Assembly: GCA_021014945.1 (NCBI GenBank) | Contig: MU266377.1 | Span: 79,251-143,250 of the forward strand | Direction of reading: 5' to 3' | Source of the DNA: Leucogyrophana mollusca | Taxonomy: Eukaryota; Basidiomycota; Agaricomycetes; Boletales | DNA length: 64,000 bases | In this document: one piece after another, positions 11,524 through 22,733 of the stretch | How positions within the stretch are numbered: position 1 is the stretch's first letter | Layout: each line of letters opens with the position of its first letter | Made by a program: the position numbers and the translations under genes | The notes under the pieces: generated by a model | Told to the model about the DNA's origin: nothing | Database searches by the model: none | The model's input: only the letters and a program-made list of their open reading frames with translations

Positions 11524-13273
11524 TTAGTCTACTGGTTCGCGTTTCCTCTTCCTCCGCTTCCCCAGCTCGTCGCCATCCTCACAAAGTTGCGGGCCCTTCT
11601 TGGCTGACTTCTGCTCCTTAAGCGCCTTATCAACAGCCTGGCGACGAACTTTTTCTGGAACTTTCTCCCAATAAAGCTCCTCCTTCTTCCCCTGTATCAG
11701 TTCCATCGTGACAACCTTCTCTGACGCCTTAGGAACTCTGCCGACTTCATCTAAACCTTGCGATTGCACTGTCGGATGTGTTGAAAAATGGTTCACGAGG
11801 ATTTCAGCGTGTTGAGGCGATCCAAGTCGAAGATAACACTACGCAGGACGAAGTTAGTTGCATATCCGAACCAAAAGAGCTCGTGACGCACAGAGTCCAT
11901 GCCCTTGTTAAAGTCGATGTAGTCAATGCCATTTATCGACCCCTGGGTCTGGGTCGATGATGTTTTATAAGCCGTAGCGAGTAGTGCCCGAAGGGTCGTC
12001 TTGTTGGTCTCGGGGTGGATGTTACGAGCGAAGACGAGGCAGTCCAAAGGGAACGGCGATGAGGGCGTGGTGATGTGTACAGGAACCTGTGAAGTCGAGG
12101 CCGGACTCTCTGCCCCTTCGATTAAGCTTTCATGATCGGCTTGCGTGTCATCGTCGCAGCCGCTGGCGCGTTCTGGGTGCGAATCTACCAAAGCATCCAC
12201 CAACTGTTGTCGATAAGCGACGTACTCCGCGTTCAGCTGCTCCCATCGAGCCTTCGATAGTGCACGGAACCCGAACCTTCTCGCCTCAACAGCCTCTACG
12301 CGCTCGGTTTCGAGTATTGGGTTAGGGCGGACTTGAGTTAGCTTTCTATTCCATGGCCATTTTTCCAGGAGTGTGGTACAATCTTCTTCGTGGAGTAGTG
12401 TGATTAACCCAAAGCCTTTGCACTTCGGGATATCTCCTGGTTTGTCGAGGTGATGGGGTGGAAAGATGACATTTTGTATCTTCGAACGTGTTTCCTCAAG
12501 ATCGGACAAGAGTGAAGAGGTTAAACGGACGATCCCAGAGACAGAGCGATATTGGTTTGGTATGTTTTCCTGTAAGGAATGTATGGCATCCGCATCAGTG
12601 TCGTGTGCGAGTAGGTCCTGCAGGTAAGTTGGGATGATTGTACCAGATATAATGTCCTTTCATTCCACTGGCTGCGAGTGAAGCTTCGCGGGGGCTGCTC
12701 TAGTATGGCTTGCCAGTCTTTCCTCCGTACTTCATACCCGCCTAGCTCCCTCTTTCCTGACGGTCTGCCTTGACCATACCAAGCAGATGAGGACGGTCCG
12801 GAAACCAGCATACGCACTTCTAGCATGTCGCCGGCGCGTAGAGCTTTAGCGACAGCAGCTTCTGAGATGTCCCTGTTCAAATTCAGCTTGACCTGGGGGC
12901 AGCGGAGGAGGTCACTGAGGGGAAGAACTTGATAGAACCATCAATTCTGTTTTGGGTATGTGAAATAAGGAGATGGAGACGTACACCCCGCATCTTGTTC
13001 GTTCTTACTCAGAGATTCTTCCAAAGGTTGACGGAGGTCTGGATTCGACCACAAACTGTAGTCAGACAGTGATAGCAATACGAGGATGGCAGCATCTTCG
13101 TCAGCTTGGGACCCCTTTGTATTTTCGGGCGCTCTGCCCTTGCCTTTGTCGGCGGGGGCTTGAAGTTTGGCAAGGTCCGGTTTCGGGAAAGGCGGGAGTG
13201 GGGTGCTTTTAGCGTTCGTAGGTCGTGCAACTTTCCGGGGAATGAAAGCGAAGGACGCTGATGTCGACTGCAT
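11524..13273 (-). CDS. La-related protein with C-terminal xRRM (Pof8/Lar7/LARP7 type)
   Basis: The start reads MQSTSASFAFIPRKVARP. A La-module region follows; an intron ending ATCAAG joins it to GFLPLSDLLRCP and ISEAAVAKALRAGDMLEVRM. A first RRM-like region (GIVRLTSSLLSDLEE to KCKGFGLITLLHEEDCTTLL) comes next. The C-terminus is an extended RRM. NGIDYIDFNKGMDS is spliced to CYLRLGSPQHAEILVNHF, and a third helix YWEKVPEKVRRQAVDKAL ends in a basic tail. YWEKVPEKVRR is a hallmark of xRRM proteins that bind telomerase RNA (Tetrahymena p65, fission yeast Pof8) or 7SK RNA (LARP7). In a fungus the telomerase role is the likelier one; that assignment is inference. Confidence 0.8.
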
Positions 13274-13636
13274 CGGCTGCTATCGGCAAGTTTGGCCAGT
13301 ACAGAGGCGGTAAGAATTCGCAGTGCTGTACTGTGTATGATGGACAGGACCACCTACCTTCGGCGCCTAATTTACGTATGTATGTTCCCTGTCGACCTCG
13401 GATATATAGTAGTACTGAGCGCTTGGACCACCAAATCTAAAGTTTAGCCAATCATTATTATTGCAAAACGACTCTATGCAAACATCGGCGATTGACATGC
13501 ACTAGGCAGGGAAGCTTACATGGTGCATTAATAGTGCTCTTTCCGAGTCGTCGATTAATACCAATATATATAGCTCGATGTGCGATTCGTTCCAAGTTCT
13601 CAAATGTACGTGCCGATCTCACCTTTAAGTGCCGCA

Positions 13637-15276
13637 TCATCGCTCTTCTGCCCTTAATCTGTCCCTGACACGTACGAGAGCCTTTCCTAACTCATTTGCG
13701 CCTTCTCCCAAGGGACCCTCCCCCCAGTATGAATTCGCGTCCTGGTAAATGATATTCGCCAGCCCAGTGTTCAAGAGGAGGCGCCGAAGGTCTGGATGCT
13801 GCTTAAATTTTAGGTACAGTACGTCCTCCATCTAGATGAACACGAATTTAGTGCAATTCTACACTAGCACCCTGTCGATTCCATTACTCACCGTTTTTAA
13901 GAATACCTGGCCCCAGTCAGGCCGTACATGCTCCTGGAGACTGGCAGATAATGGGTACATGTCCAACACATCCGTACAAGTGCGTATACGTTCGGCCAAA
14001 TCCGGACGATGCATGAATTTCATGGCCTCAAGTAGGTGAAGCGCTGTGGGATATGGTTTATTTTTGTAGAGCACTCTATGGCGAGAGTGGTTCACGAAGC
14101 CCCCAAGTTCGCCGCTATGGTCAAATTTAACTGGAGGTAGGCCGTCCCCTGCAGACGGCATGGGAACAGCGCCGGGGTCGGAATGCCCCAGGTTGCTTCC
14201 GTGCGGGATGGCCTCTGATGCGGGAATGAATATGTTTGCTGTGGTATTTGCGCGCCTGTGTGATGATCCGCCCGCCAACATATCTTCAAATGTGCCTCCC
14301 TCGGAAGTGTTTCCAGAGTTGCTGAATGAGCGAAAGAGACCCTTACGGGTTTTCTTCCCGCGACCGAAGAGACTTCCCAATCGCGATGTCGAAGGAGGTT
14401 CTGGCTCCGTGTACCTAATGTCGTCTCTGTTCTGCAAATCCAGTAGTGTAGGAACATCCATTGGCAAATTGGATAGTAATTGACGATATGGAGTGGTGTC
14501 CCAGACGTCCGCTGGGGGTGGAGGGAGAGGATTCCCTCGCATCGGTGTCCTAAATTGTGGACCGTGTGCAGCTGGTCCAAGGAGGGGCTCTGGTTCTGGC
14601 ATGTTTTGCGGCTGGGAAATGGGGGGATCAGCCGGCCGATAAAAGTTCGCGAAACGTGGCCGTCCCGAGTCACCTGCCCGTTGACCATCGCCGCTCTGGG
14701 ATGATATTATAGGTGGTGGCGGAACTACAGCGTCGGCGTTTGTTGGCATGGGGGGAATCACAGGCGCTTGCGAAGCCGCACCCCCTGCTCCTCCGTAGGG
14801 CTCCGGCATGCGAGCGTCTGCGGGCTGTTGGGCCGTAATGGGCGCTGGCATTTGTGCCGCAGGTTGGGGCATAGCCGTAGGAGCAACGTTTGTGGGCTGT
14901 GGCATAGTAGTTGGGGGTTGTTGCGCTATAGGTTGTTGCGCTGCAGGTTGTTGCATTACTACAGGTTGCGGGATTACTCCCATTTGCACCTGTGGGTAGT
15001 ACGGAACGAACTGGGGATATACGGGCTGCATTTGAGGAACTGTGGTGTTGATGTGCAGTACCGTTAGAGTGGGAGCGTCTGCAATGGTCATCACGCACAA
15101 TACTGGTACCCGTAGGCGGCGGGCTGGTACCCATTGGGAAACTGATAGTTTTGGTGCGCTCGTTCTTTTCCCTTCTTCGTCTTTCCCGCAAGGGGCCAGT
15201 TAGGTGGGGGAAGGCCACCATATACAACGGGAGTGGGGAATGGATAAGATGCCTGCTTGGACGAACCGGAACCCAT
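13637..15276 (-). CDS. NADAR-domain protein with proline/glutamine-rich N-terminus
   Basis: Exon 1 starts MGSGSSKQ, which fits an N-myristoylation signal (Gly2, Ser6, Lys7). A long Pro/Gln/Tyr-rich low-complexity region follows, then a basic patch (GRGKKTRKGLFRSFS). The C-terminal 150 residues match the NADAR fold: HSRHRVLYKNKPYPTALHLL, EAMKFMHRPDLAERIR and RPDWGQVFLKT. After a short intron comes MEDVLYLKFKQHPDLRRLLL with YWGEG and NELGKALVRVRDRLR. NADAR proteins include N-glycosidases that remove ADP-ribose from guanine and are linked to NAD or ADP-ribose metabolism. The short intron at 13832-13889 joins LKT to MEDVLY. The intron after exon 1 could use either of two acceptors in the same frame. 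Confidence 0.85.
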
Positions 15277-15813
15277 CCGCGGCTATGGCCAACACGAGTC
15301 AACTGAAGATAACTAGGACGTAGTCTCGAGGAAGGCAGCTGACACGGCCTTTAAAACTCGATGGGAACCACTAGATTATTGGTATAGGTGATTTGATTTC
15401 GGAATCTGGACCATGCGCAGCAACCGCGTTCTGTATCTATAGCTAGACTGGCCGTGGGGAGCGACTAGGATTGGATATTGATACTCTGATTCGTCTGGTC
15501 GCCAGACAAGAGAGTAAAGTCCAGCCAAAGTCACCGAAAGATGTGGAGGAACGACTATGAGAAGTTCGAGTTCCGTCTTATTAGTATTAGCCGAGCTCTA
15601 CTAGTACTAGTACACAGTTCATACCAGCCTATAACACGACTTGAATTTGACTTGAATTATGCTCAATCCTTGTCATGCAGGTTCCATCAAACTCCCAGCT
15701 AACAGAGTACAAGAATAAGGACAACATATGCGTTGATTTTCAAGACAGCCAAGGGACACATAAATACAGTCACCGAAGAACATAACGCTTGTGCTATGCG
15801 CCGCAACGGGTGA
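15277..15813. other. Intergenic region, no gene seen
   Basis: This lies between the 5' end of the NADAR gene and the 3' end of the SAP18-like gene, both on the minus strand, so it should contain the NADAR promoter. There are short A/T-rich runs and repeated CTAGTACTAGTAC-like sequence near 15596-15612, but nothing I can name with confidence. Confidence 0.4.
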
Positions 15814-16824
15814 TCAATCATATCGCGACCCTTTGCGCCTTGGTGGGCTCCGTGACCGAGAAATTGACGGGGATCGCCTCGTGCCCCTGCCGCCCCGTTC
15901 TCCCCACCCTCCTCGGTGAGGTGGCGAGTCTCTTCTCCCTCCATGCCTATCGTTGCCCCTGGGACGATCAAAATCGCGGTCCCGCCCCGCGAAATCTCCA
16001 CCACGCCCACCGCGCCCTCGAGAACCAGCCGCAGGTGGGTTTGAGTCCCCACGCCAATGTCCTCCCCCTCTGCCAACCAGCCCGCCCGTGTGTGCGCCCC
16101 CAACCCATCCTCCATCTCCACTCCTGGTCGCACTTCCACTTTTCCAGCCGTTTGCGAGCGGAGGCGCGGCCGTCCCTTTAATCGTTATCTCCCCCGCTGC
16201 AGCCGCCGTAGTTGCCCCCTTGGGAAGGAGAATGGCTACGCAGAGGTAATCCCCAGGTACAAATCTCAATTCTTCCAATGTGCGCTCTTCTTTCTCTCGC
16301 TCACTAGGTTCTCGGTTTTCGCCGTCTGTGTCCTCGAGCAGGCGGGGTGCTGGTGCCTCCAAGGACCCTGGTTCACCAAGGATATCGCGAGAGTATACTA
16401 TGCCGAGCTCCTTTTGGGCGAAGCGCCCCCGGTTGGCTGCATCTGCATAGATTGCACGGAATGAATAACGTGCAAGTGGATGGCGGAATTCTGGTATTTG
16501 GGGAGCTGTATTTCGTAGAGTAGTCAGGACTTCTCGCAAAGTGGCGTCTTTCCTGGGTTTATCGGCATGAGGAGTGAGCATAACCCCATTAACTCGAACA
16601 TACCAGGTGAATATTTGCTGTTCATCGGTTGTTGGCAGCGTATTCTCCTCGAAGAGCGAAAGTCGGTGGAAGGTGCCAACTTTCACGAATGCGCGGATTA
16701 AGAACGGTGCTGTCTGGAGATTATTGTGATCTCTGGCAGCAAGAGGGCACAACAAACAAAAACGAACCTTTTCCCTGGACACAATGGGTTGTCCTGCAGG
16801 CGTTATGGCCTCCATGTCCGTCAT
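15814..16824 (-). CDS. SAP18-like protein with long RGG/RS tail
   Basis: The N-terminal half matches SAP18, a ubiquitin-fold subunit of the Sin3 histone deacetylase and of the ASAP splicing complex. Landmarks are VSREK joined across a 54-nt intron to TAPFLIRAFVKVGTFHRL, then EQQIFTWYVRVNG, LREVLTTLRN, YSFRAIYADAANRGRFAQKE and FVPGDYLCVAILLP. The intron has no stop and is a multiple of three, so retention would keep the frame. After the domain come about 110 residues of RGG, GRGGRGG and DRDFDRPRG sequence ending in RSPSISRSRSPPRRK. Human SAP18 has no such tail, and this composition predicts RNA binding and SR-protein-like phosphorylation. The start is MTDMEAITPAGQP. Confidence 0.87.
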   Translation of the reverse strand: MTDMEAITPAGQPIVSREKVRFCLLCPLAARDHNNLQTAPFLIRAFVKVGTFHRLSLFEENTLPTTDEQQIFTWYVRVNGVMLTPHADKPRKDATLREVLTTLRNTAPQIPEFRHPLARYSFRAIYADAANRGRFAQKELGIVYSRDILGEPGSLEAPAPRLLEDTDGENREPSEREKEERTLEELRFVPGDYLCVAILLPKGATTAAAAGEITIKGTAAPPLANGWKSGSATRSGDGGWVGGAHTGGLVGRGGGHWRGDSNPPAAGSRGRGGRGGDFAGRDRDFDRPRGNDRHGGRRDSPPHRGGWGERGGRGTRRSPSISRSRSPPRRKGSRYD

Positions 16825-16990
16825 GTTGTCGAGCCCGGCTTGAAGTCCAGTCGCGAAACTACAGCCACTCTCGTTCCTTCTTGATTACTAAGACTACTAT
16901 AATTGGCCGGCTTCCAGTTTTCGAACGGTGTGGCTTATCGTCGTTTAACTTCACCACGGCCATTCTAATGTCACAGGGCTAGCTGGAGGA

Positions 16991-16997
16991 TATATAG
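16991..16997 (+). promoter_or_regulatory. Possible TATA element of the amine oxidase gene
   Basis: TATATAG lies about 130 bp upstream of the copper amine oxidase ATG, in the 299-bp space shared with the divergent SAP18-like gene. Spacing is reasonable for a TATA box, but A/T-rich matches are common and there is no transcript support. Confidence 0.3.
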
Positions 16998-17123
16998 GCC
17001 TATCACGGCCGAATGTTCGACCTGGTCTCTCCTATATTTAGTCGGCTGCCCTACCTCGTGGTGGGTTCCTTTGCAATCGTGAGTCATAACTTATCGTCTG
17101 CCACCTCAACCACTGGCACCACC

Positions 17124-20100
17124 ATGGCTGGTAGATATGAGCCCCTCAAGTCGGACTCCTTGGGCAACAATGCCCAGAATCTGAAACCTCGTGGAACGGT
17201 GGCGCGTCGTCTCGGCATTGGCTTTGCCATCGTTCTCACTCTAGCTACATTGTCGGTCATCCGTATTCATCCCTCGTCCTTATCGGCGGATCTGGGCCTG
17301 AAAAGCTCGTCAAACGTAGACAGTAGCTCTGACAATAGTGCTGTTAAAACATGCGCTCCTGCTTCTGCTCCTATTGCTCACCCACCAGCACCAATCAACC
17401 CTTGGGCATCACTCTCCTTGGACGAAACGGTGCAGGTTCAGAAATGGCTCGAGCATCCCAAGAGAAACTTAAACCTGACTCGTGGCGATATTGCTCAACC
17501 TTCTGACAATCACATATATATGATTGAAGCTTACTATCCTTCCAAGGCGGACGTGTTTGGCTATTTCTCTTCGTTGGATCCTGCTGCTATTCCCTCCAGA
17601 AATGCTCGAATCACCATTCATCATGGTTCTGCAGATAAGCCAATGGTCAAGGACTATCTTGTCGGACCGCTCCCCATCAGCTCGACTACAAGGATGAAGC
17701 CACTGACAGATATATACCATACCGAAGATATCCCCTTCAACGCTCGTGGGTTTGATGCTCGTGACTGGACCGTTCCACAGTTCTTCAGTAAGATGGCAGC
17801 GCCTTTGGCTGAAGCCTTCAAAGTGTGTTACATTGATTTATCTTTGTTGTGTGATATCACTCAAACTCGATACAGGACTTATTGGGTGGTATCGTGGCTG
17901 GTCTTCCCAATGATACTCTCATAACAGGAGGGAGTGGCCCATTCAGTTTTGATGGCTCCTTCAGGCGTCTTTGGATCGGGTGGCGACGCAATACCCCCGG
18001 TTTCTTCTTGCATCCGCTTAATCTGTACCAGTACATTGATGTCAGTGGCACTGACCCCTCAAAGTGGGAACAGCTTAAGGTTGGTTTATCTACCTTCAGG
18101 ACGACAGGGGAACTTGCTCATGCGCTCCCGTGATTCAAGGTGGTATACAACCATCAAGTGTTCGACACTTCGGAATCCTTCATGGAAGCCTTTCATAACG
18201 GATCACTACAGCGTATCGCTCCTGTGACCGAGAAAGACGCCGACTTATCATGGAGCACGAGAAAACGGATTGGAGCCCAACGTGATCTCGACCATCTCCC
18301 GGGACCTCGCTCCATTTCCTCTTCAGGATTGCGGTTCAGGGTGGATCGTGACTTACAATATGTGAGCTGGATGGGCTGGGGTTTGTACCTTGGCTTCAAC
18401 AGAGACATGGGACTCAGCCTGTGGGACATCCGCTTCCGCGATGAACGCATCGTATACGAGGTCCGAGGTTCCTACGTGCTTTAGCCGGTATGGTGTTGAC
18501 AGTTCAGTAGCTGGCTCCTCAAGAAGCTATCGCACAGTATAGTAAGGCTTTCGTCTTGAGTTGTCGGTATACCAGATATGGGTTTGACGCCTGCACACAG
18601 CCGGCAACGATCCTTTCCAGTCGACGACTGCCTGGCTAGACCGATACTTTGGTATGGGACTGTCTGTTCGCGACATGATTCCGGGCTATGATTGCCCTCA
18701 CGAAGCGGTCTACCTTCCTGCGACAACCTTCGCAACAAAAGGAATATTTACAAGGGAACGAGGGATTTGTGTCTTCGAGCATGATAGTGGGCGTCCACTC
18801 ACCAGACATTTGGGCTATGGTGAAAATGAATTTGGTGCCGTCAAGGGCTACGAGCTTGTCATTAGGAGCATCTCTACCGTTGGAAAGTGAGTCCCATTCA
18901 TCCAGTGCGGGGTAGAATCTCTCGAACCTGACGCTTCTCTCAGCTACGATTACTGTAAGACTGGCTGCTAGCCTCTGAACCGCGTACTGACCTGGCATTA
19001 CGTTGGCCGTGTTTACTTCTAGTGGTGAGCGTTTGGCAAGTTCCGCGCCTCCATGGTTGTCACTGACCTGGATGAAAGTTCGACTATATATTCCACTTGG
19101 ACGGTACCATTGAAGTCCGCTTGTCCGCGTCAGGCTACCTGCAAGCAGGATTCTATGATGCCGAACAAGGTCATTATGGAAACAGAATCTGGGAAACCAC
19201 CAGTTCGTGACATTTCTCTACTCATGTTATAACGCACCTTACTTTTGAACCCTCGCAGTCGGAAGTTTACATGACCATGTGATCAATTTCAAGGTTTGAC
19301 AAAACCGCGGTGCAATGTAATCTCCTTACTTACCATTTTCTTAGGTCGACCTTGATGTTGCTGGGACCTCCAATTCACTCCTGAAAATAACGACCAGTCA
19401 AGAGATAATCACACAGCCCTGGTACGAGGATGACTGGGGTGACGAAGTGATTCAACAGAAGATAACTCGGGAGTACATTGATAACGAAGACGATGCCCTT
19501 CTGAGATTCCCCACCAATTTCCAAGGCAGTTTTGCCGTTGTGAATCAAAACGAGACCAATAAGTGGGGCGTTCCTCGTGGTTATGCCATTCATCCCGGAT
19601 ACTCCCCAGTTCACAACGTTCGTCCTCACCCCTTCGCACATGTCTGTTCACTAAAACATTTGTCCAGACAATTGTGGGGTCCAAGCGACTGCTAAATAAT
19701 GCTAACTGGGCCCGATACAACCTTGCAGTTTCTAGACGAAAGGAAACAGAGCCATCCTCCAGCAGTATGTGGAACTTCAACCTCCCAGGAGCACCGCCCG
19801 TCGATTTCCACAAGTTCTTCGATGGCGAAAGCATCGCCCAGGAGGATCTCGTAGCCTGGGTCAACGTTGGGATGCATCACCTCGTAAGTGTTTGTAGCTA
19901 TGCGGTTCGAACTGCTCTCTGACACCTGTTTAGCCCCAAGCTGAAGACGCACCAAACACTCGAACCAACACTGCCGCTTCGAGGTCGGTTTTCGCGATCT
20001 GGATGTTCGAAATTAAGAACCGCTTACATTGCCCTGCAGCTTTTTCTTGACGCCTGTCAACTATTTCGACTATGATGTCTCCATTGAGTCCACCAACGCC

Positions 20101-20313
20101 ATTCTACTGCAATCTCCTGAAAAACCAGGCGACCCTTTCAGCCATGATGATTACGGAGTTAGGCCTGCTCATTGCATTCCGGAGCCAGTCGCTCCGTTTG
20201 AATACTTCCCGGTGCAGATATTTGATCTGGATGGGAAGCGGGCACCCCCCGCCACTGTTGAAGAGATGAGGAGAGCTGCCGAACTCTATCATCGCATCAA
20301 GATGGAACTTTAG
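17124..20313 (+). CDS. Copper-containing primary amine oxidase, membrane-anchored
   Basis: This enzyme family oxidatively deaminates primary amines to aldehydes using copper and a topaquinone made from a tyrosine. The protein starts MAGRYEPLKSD; residues about 35-55 are hydrophobic (GIGFAIVLTLATLSVIRI), predicting a type II anchor. Family signatures include WDIRFRDERIVYEV, then LDRYFGMGLSVRDMIPGYDC and EAVYLPATTF. The cofactor motif NYDY is assembled at 18944-18953 after a split Asn codon. The copper ligands are in LHDHVINFKVDLD (His-x-His) and GMHHLPQAED (third His). Downstream of NYDY the frame is kept only by an 11-nt exon (18944-18954) and a 2-nt exon (19023-19024) before 19079. The C-terminus matches the family (FFLTPVNYFDYD, then HCIPEPVAP). 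No sorting signal for peroxisomes is seen. Confidence 0.9.
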
Positions 20314-20480
20314 AATAACTGAAAGTACGAGCAAGTCATCTTCCTAGGTTACAAGCCAATCAATATGTACCACATGCTGCATCTCCGTCATTGCCTGTTG
20401 TTGTATTAGGAACTTGAGTAGAAATCCATTTCATCGCAACCTTTCCGTCCATTGGCGTTAGAAGAAAAAACACAACAGTA

Positions 20481-22733
20481 TTACGCGTGTTCGATATGCG
20501 ACGAAGTTGCCTTCAAAGCCTCTTTGTTATCGAGGTTGCCGGAGCCAGGAACGGCGTCGTTCTGTATCTCGCGCTCAACACGTTTAACCTGCTCCTTGCG
20601 CTCGCCACCCTCGTACACTTTTGGGGCCTCGGTCAGCACGGATAACATCCAAAGGAGAGGAGAGAAGCAACATACAGAATGTCAGCTCCTCCAGGGTGCG
20701 TTTGGACGTCTCAGGAAACATGAAGTAAACGAAAATGACCTCGAACGCAAGCCAAATGCAATAGCTTGAAGAATATCAGCGACAGCGATTGAAAGATGAG
20801 CGGGTTACGGACCTAATGTAGTATTTCCAGCCTGAATACAGGTTGGCATCAGTCCGCGGGAGTGTGGCTGGCGAAGGACACAGAACGTACCGGCGTTGTT
20901 GATCCCAATGGGATTGACGAACTGGTTAAAGAATCCAGCTGCACGACCCCACCATTGGAAAATTGTAATTCCCCTGGCGCGTACATGGAATGGGAACAAC
21001 TCCACCAGGAATGCTAAAGAAGGTGAGATGTGGGCGGTAATGCCCAAAATATAAGGACACACTGTAAGTTAAAGCATTGTAAGCCAAATTATAGGCTGGG
21101 CTGTATAGAAAAATGAAGCTGCAGGGCCGGTAAGAACTTCCGGTGCACACACAGTGGGGGTAAACGCACGCGAGTACTGCACGAGAAGATGCTTTGCTTC
21201 CGGTCCGCGCATATTCAGCGCTGGAAATCGTCCATGCAGTGAATATCACGAGGAGAGAAATCGTGCAGGCCTGACTTTGATAATCAATGTCGCCCAGCAC
21301 AGACACGGGCAAAATGCCCCACCATGTACATAACACGACGCGGGAATCTGGAAGCGGTCAAAGCGAGGAACGTGGCGTTAACAAAGCTCCAGCAGGTCAT
21401 GGCCAGGTTGATTAGGTTCTTCGTTCGGTTATCGTGGATTCCGATGTTGTCCAAAATCGGTGCCAAGAAGTGACTACATAAAGGCAACCACGCAGTATCA
21501 GCAAGGTGTCATTCTGAGCCCTCAAGACGCACGATGTCAAACCATTTCCGCTCCACTGGGTGAAAAGACCAAGAAAGGAGCAGATGATAACACGCTTCCG
21601 CATCCCTGGGGTAGATAAGACTTCTCTCCAACTCATCTTCGCATTCCTCATCTCGACTTCCAAAGTCTTCTCGATCTGAGCAAACTCAGCTCTCACGAAC
21701 TCTGAGCCGACATCCCCTTCTGCGTGATACTTGACGAGGATAGCATATGCCTCATCCCCCCTGCCTTTCGAAATGAGCCAACGCGGAGACTCGGGGAGAA
21801 ACCAGATGAAGCTTATTTGGAGCAGGCTCGGGACGATCTGTAAGGTGGATGGAATACGCCAAGCCCAGTTATTGGGTATCGCGAAGGTACCCAAGGTCAC
21901 TCCAGCAGCTACGATGGACCCTGCGCGACTTTAATTACCGCCACCATAAATGTAGTAGCAGCAACATTGCTCACCGATGAAATAGCAAGAATTGAAGAGT
22001 GAGCCAAGAATTGCTCGCTCCTTGGGGTGAGAAAGCTCTGCAGACAGTAACGGTGAGTTCCAGGCCTCTAACTTCATAGGTAGACCAGACCTCCGATCAA
22101 CGATGATGCTGCGACAATGGCAAATACGATTCCGAGGCCCAATATGAACCGAGCGATGATGAACATCGCAACTAAGACGGACGAGTGAGATATGAGCCGC
22201 AAATATCCAGAGACTTGGTACACACGATTTTGAGCAGCGGCTTGCAAAACGGCTCCGATGATCATGAGTACACTGCCGAAGACGATAGCGCGTCGACGGC
22301 CCATCGTATCCGTGACATAAGGGACCAGAGGGACAGCAACGATGGCACCAAGGGAGTACATGGCCGACATGACACCCAGCAGAGCAGAACGAGGGTGATT
22401 ATAGACTATTTGAAGAACTCGTAGATGATGTAGGGTTTGAAACGTAGCGACTCACAATCAACCCATGACTCGACTGCCTGCAGGCCGTTTAACATGGAAG
22501 CATCGAACCTTCGCAAGCGCACGCAAATCAGTACCATCCCATAAGATATACCACTTCCCGCACCCGCTGGTCATTTCAACTCCAAGACATGTTGGGAACA
22601 TGATGAGGTAGAGCACCCGCAGATTAGGCTTCTGGTACCAGGGAGTCTTGTCTTGCTGGGCGAGACGTGACACTATAGAATCATACAGTTGCTCCGAGGG
22701 TATATCGCCGTCCTTGCCTTCTGGTGGACTCAT
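20481..22733 (-). CDS. Sugar transporter, major facilitator superfamily
   Basis: The N-terminus MSPPEGKDGDIPSEQLYDSI is cytosolic and leads into PNLRVLYLIMFPTCLGVEMT. The next exon (YDSSMLNGLQAVESWVDYF) is typical of fungal hexose/lactose-permease-like carriers. Motifs include TDTMGRRRAIVFGS after helix 2, RFILGLGIVFAIVAASSLI, and the conserved PESPRWLISKGRGDEA before the central loop. After helix 10 comes FVYFMFPETSKRTLEELTF, spliced to a hydrophilic tail that ends SSHIEHA at 20481-20483. Twelve membrane helices are expected. Introns are numerous and not all were joined. The substrate cannot be read from sequence; lactose, hexose and other sugars are all possible for this group. Confidence 0.85.
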
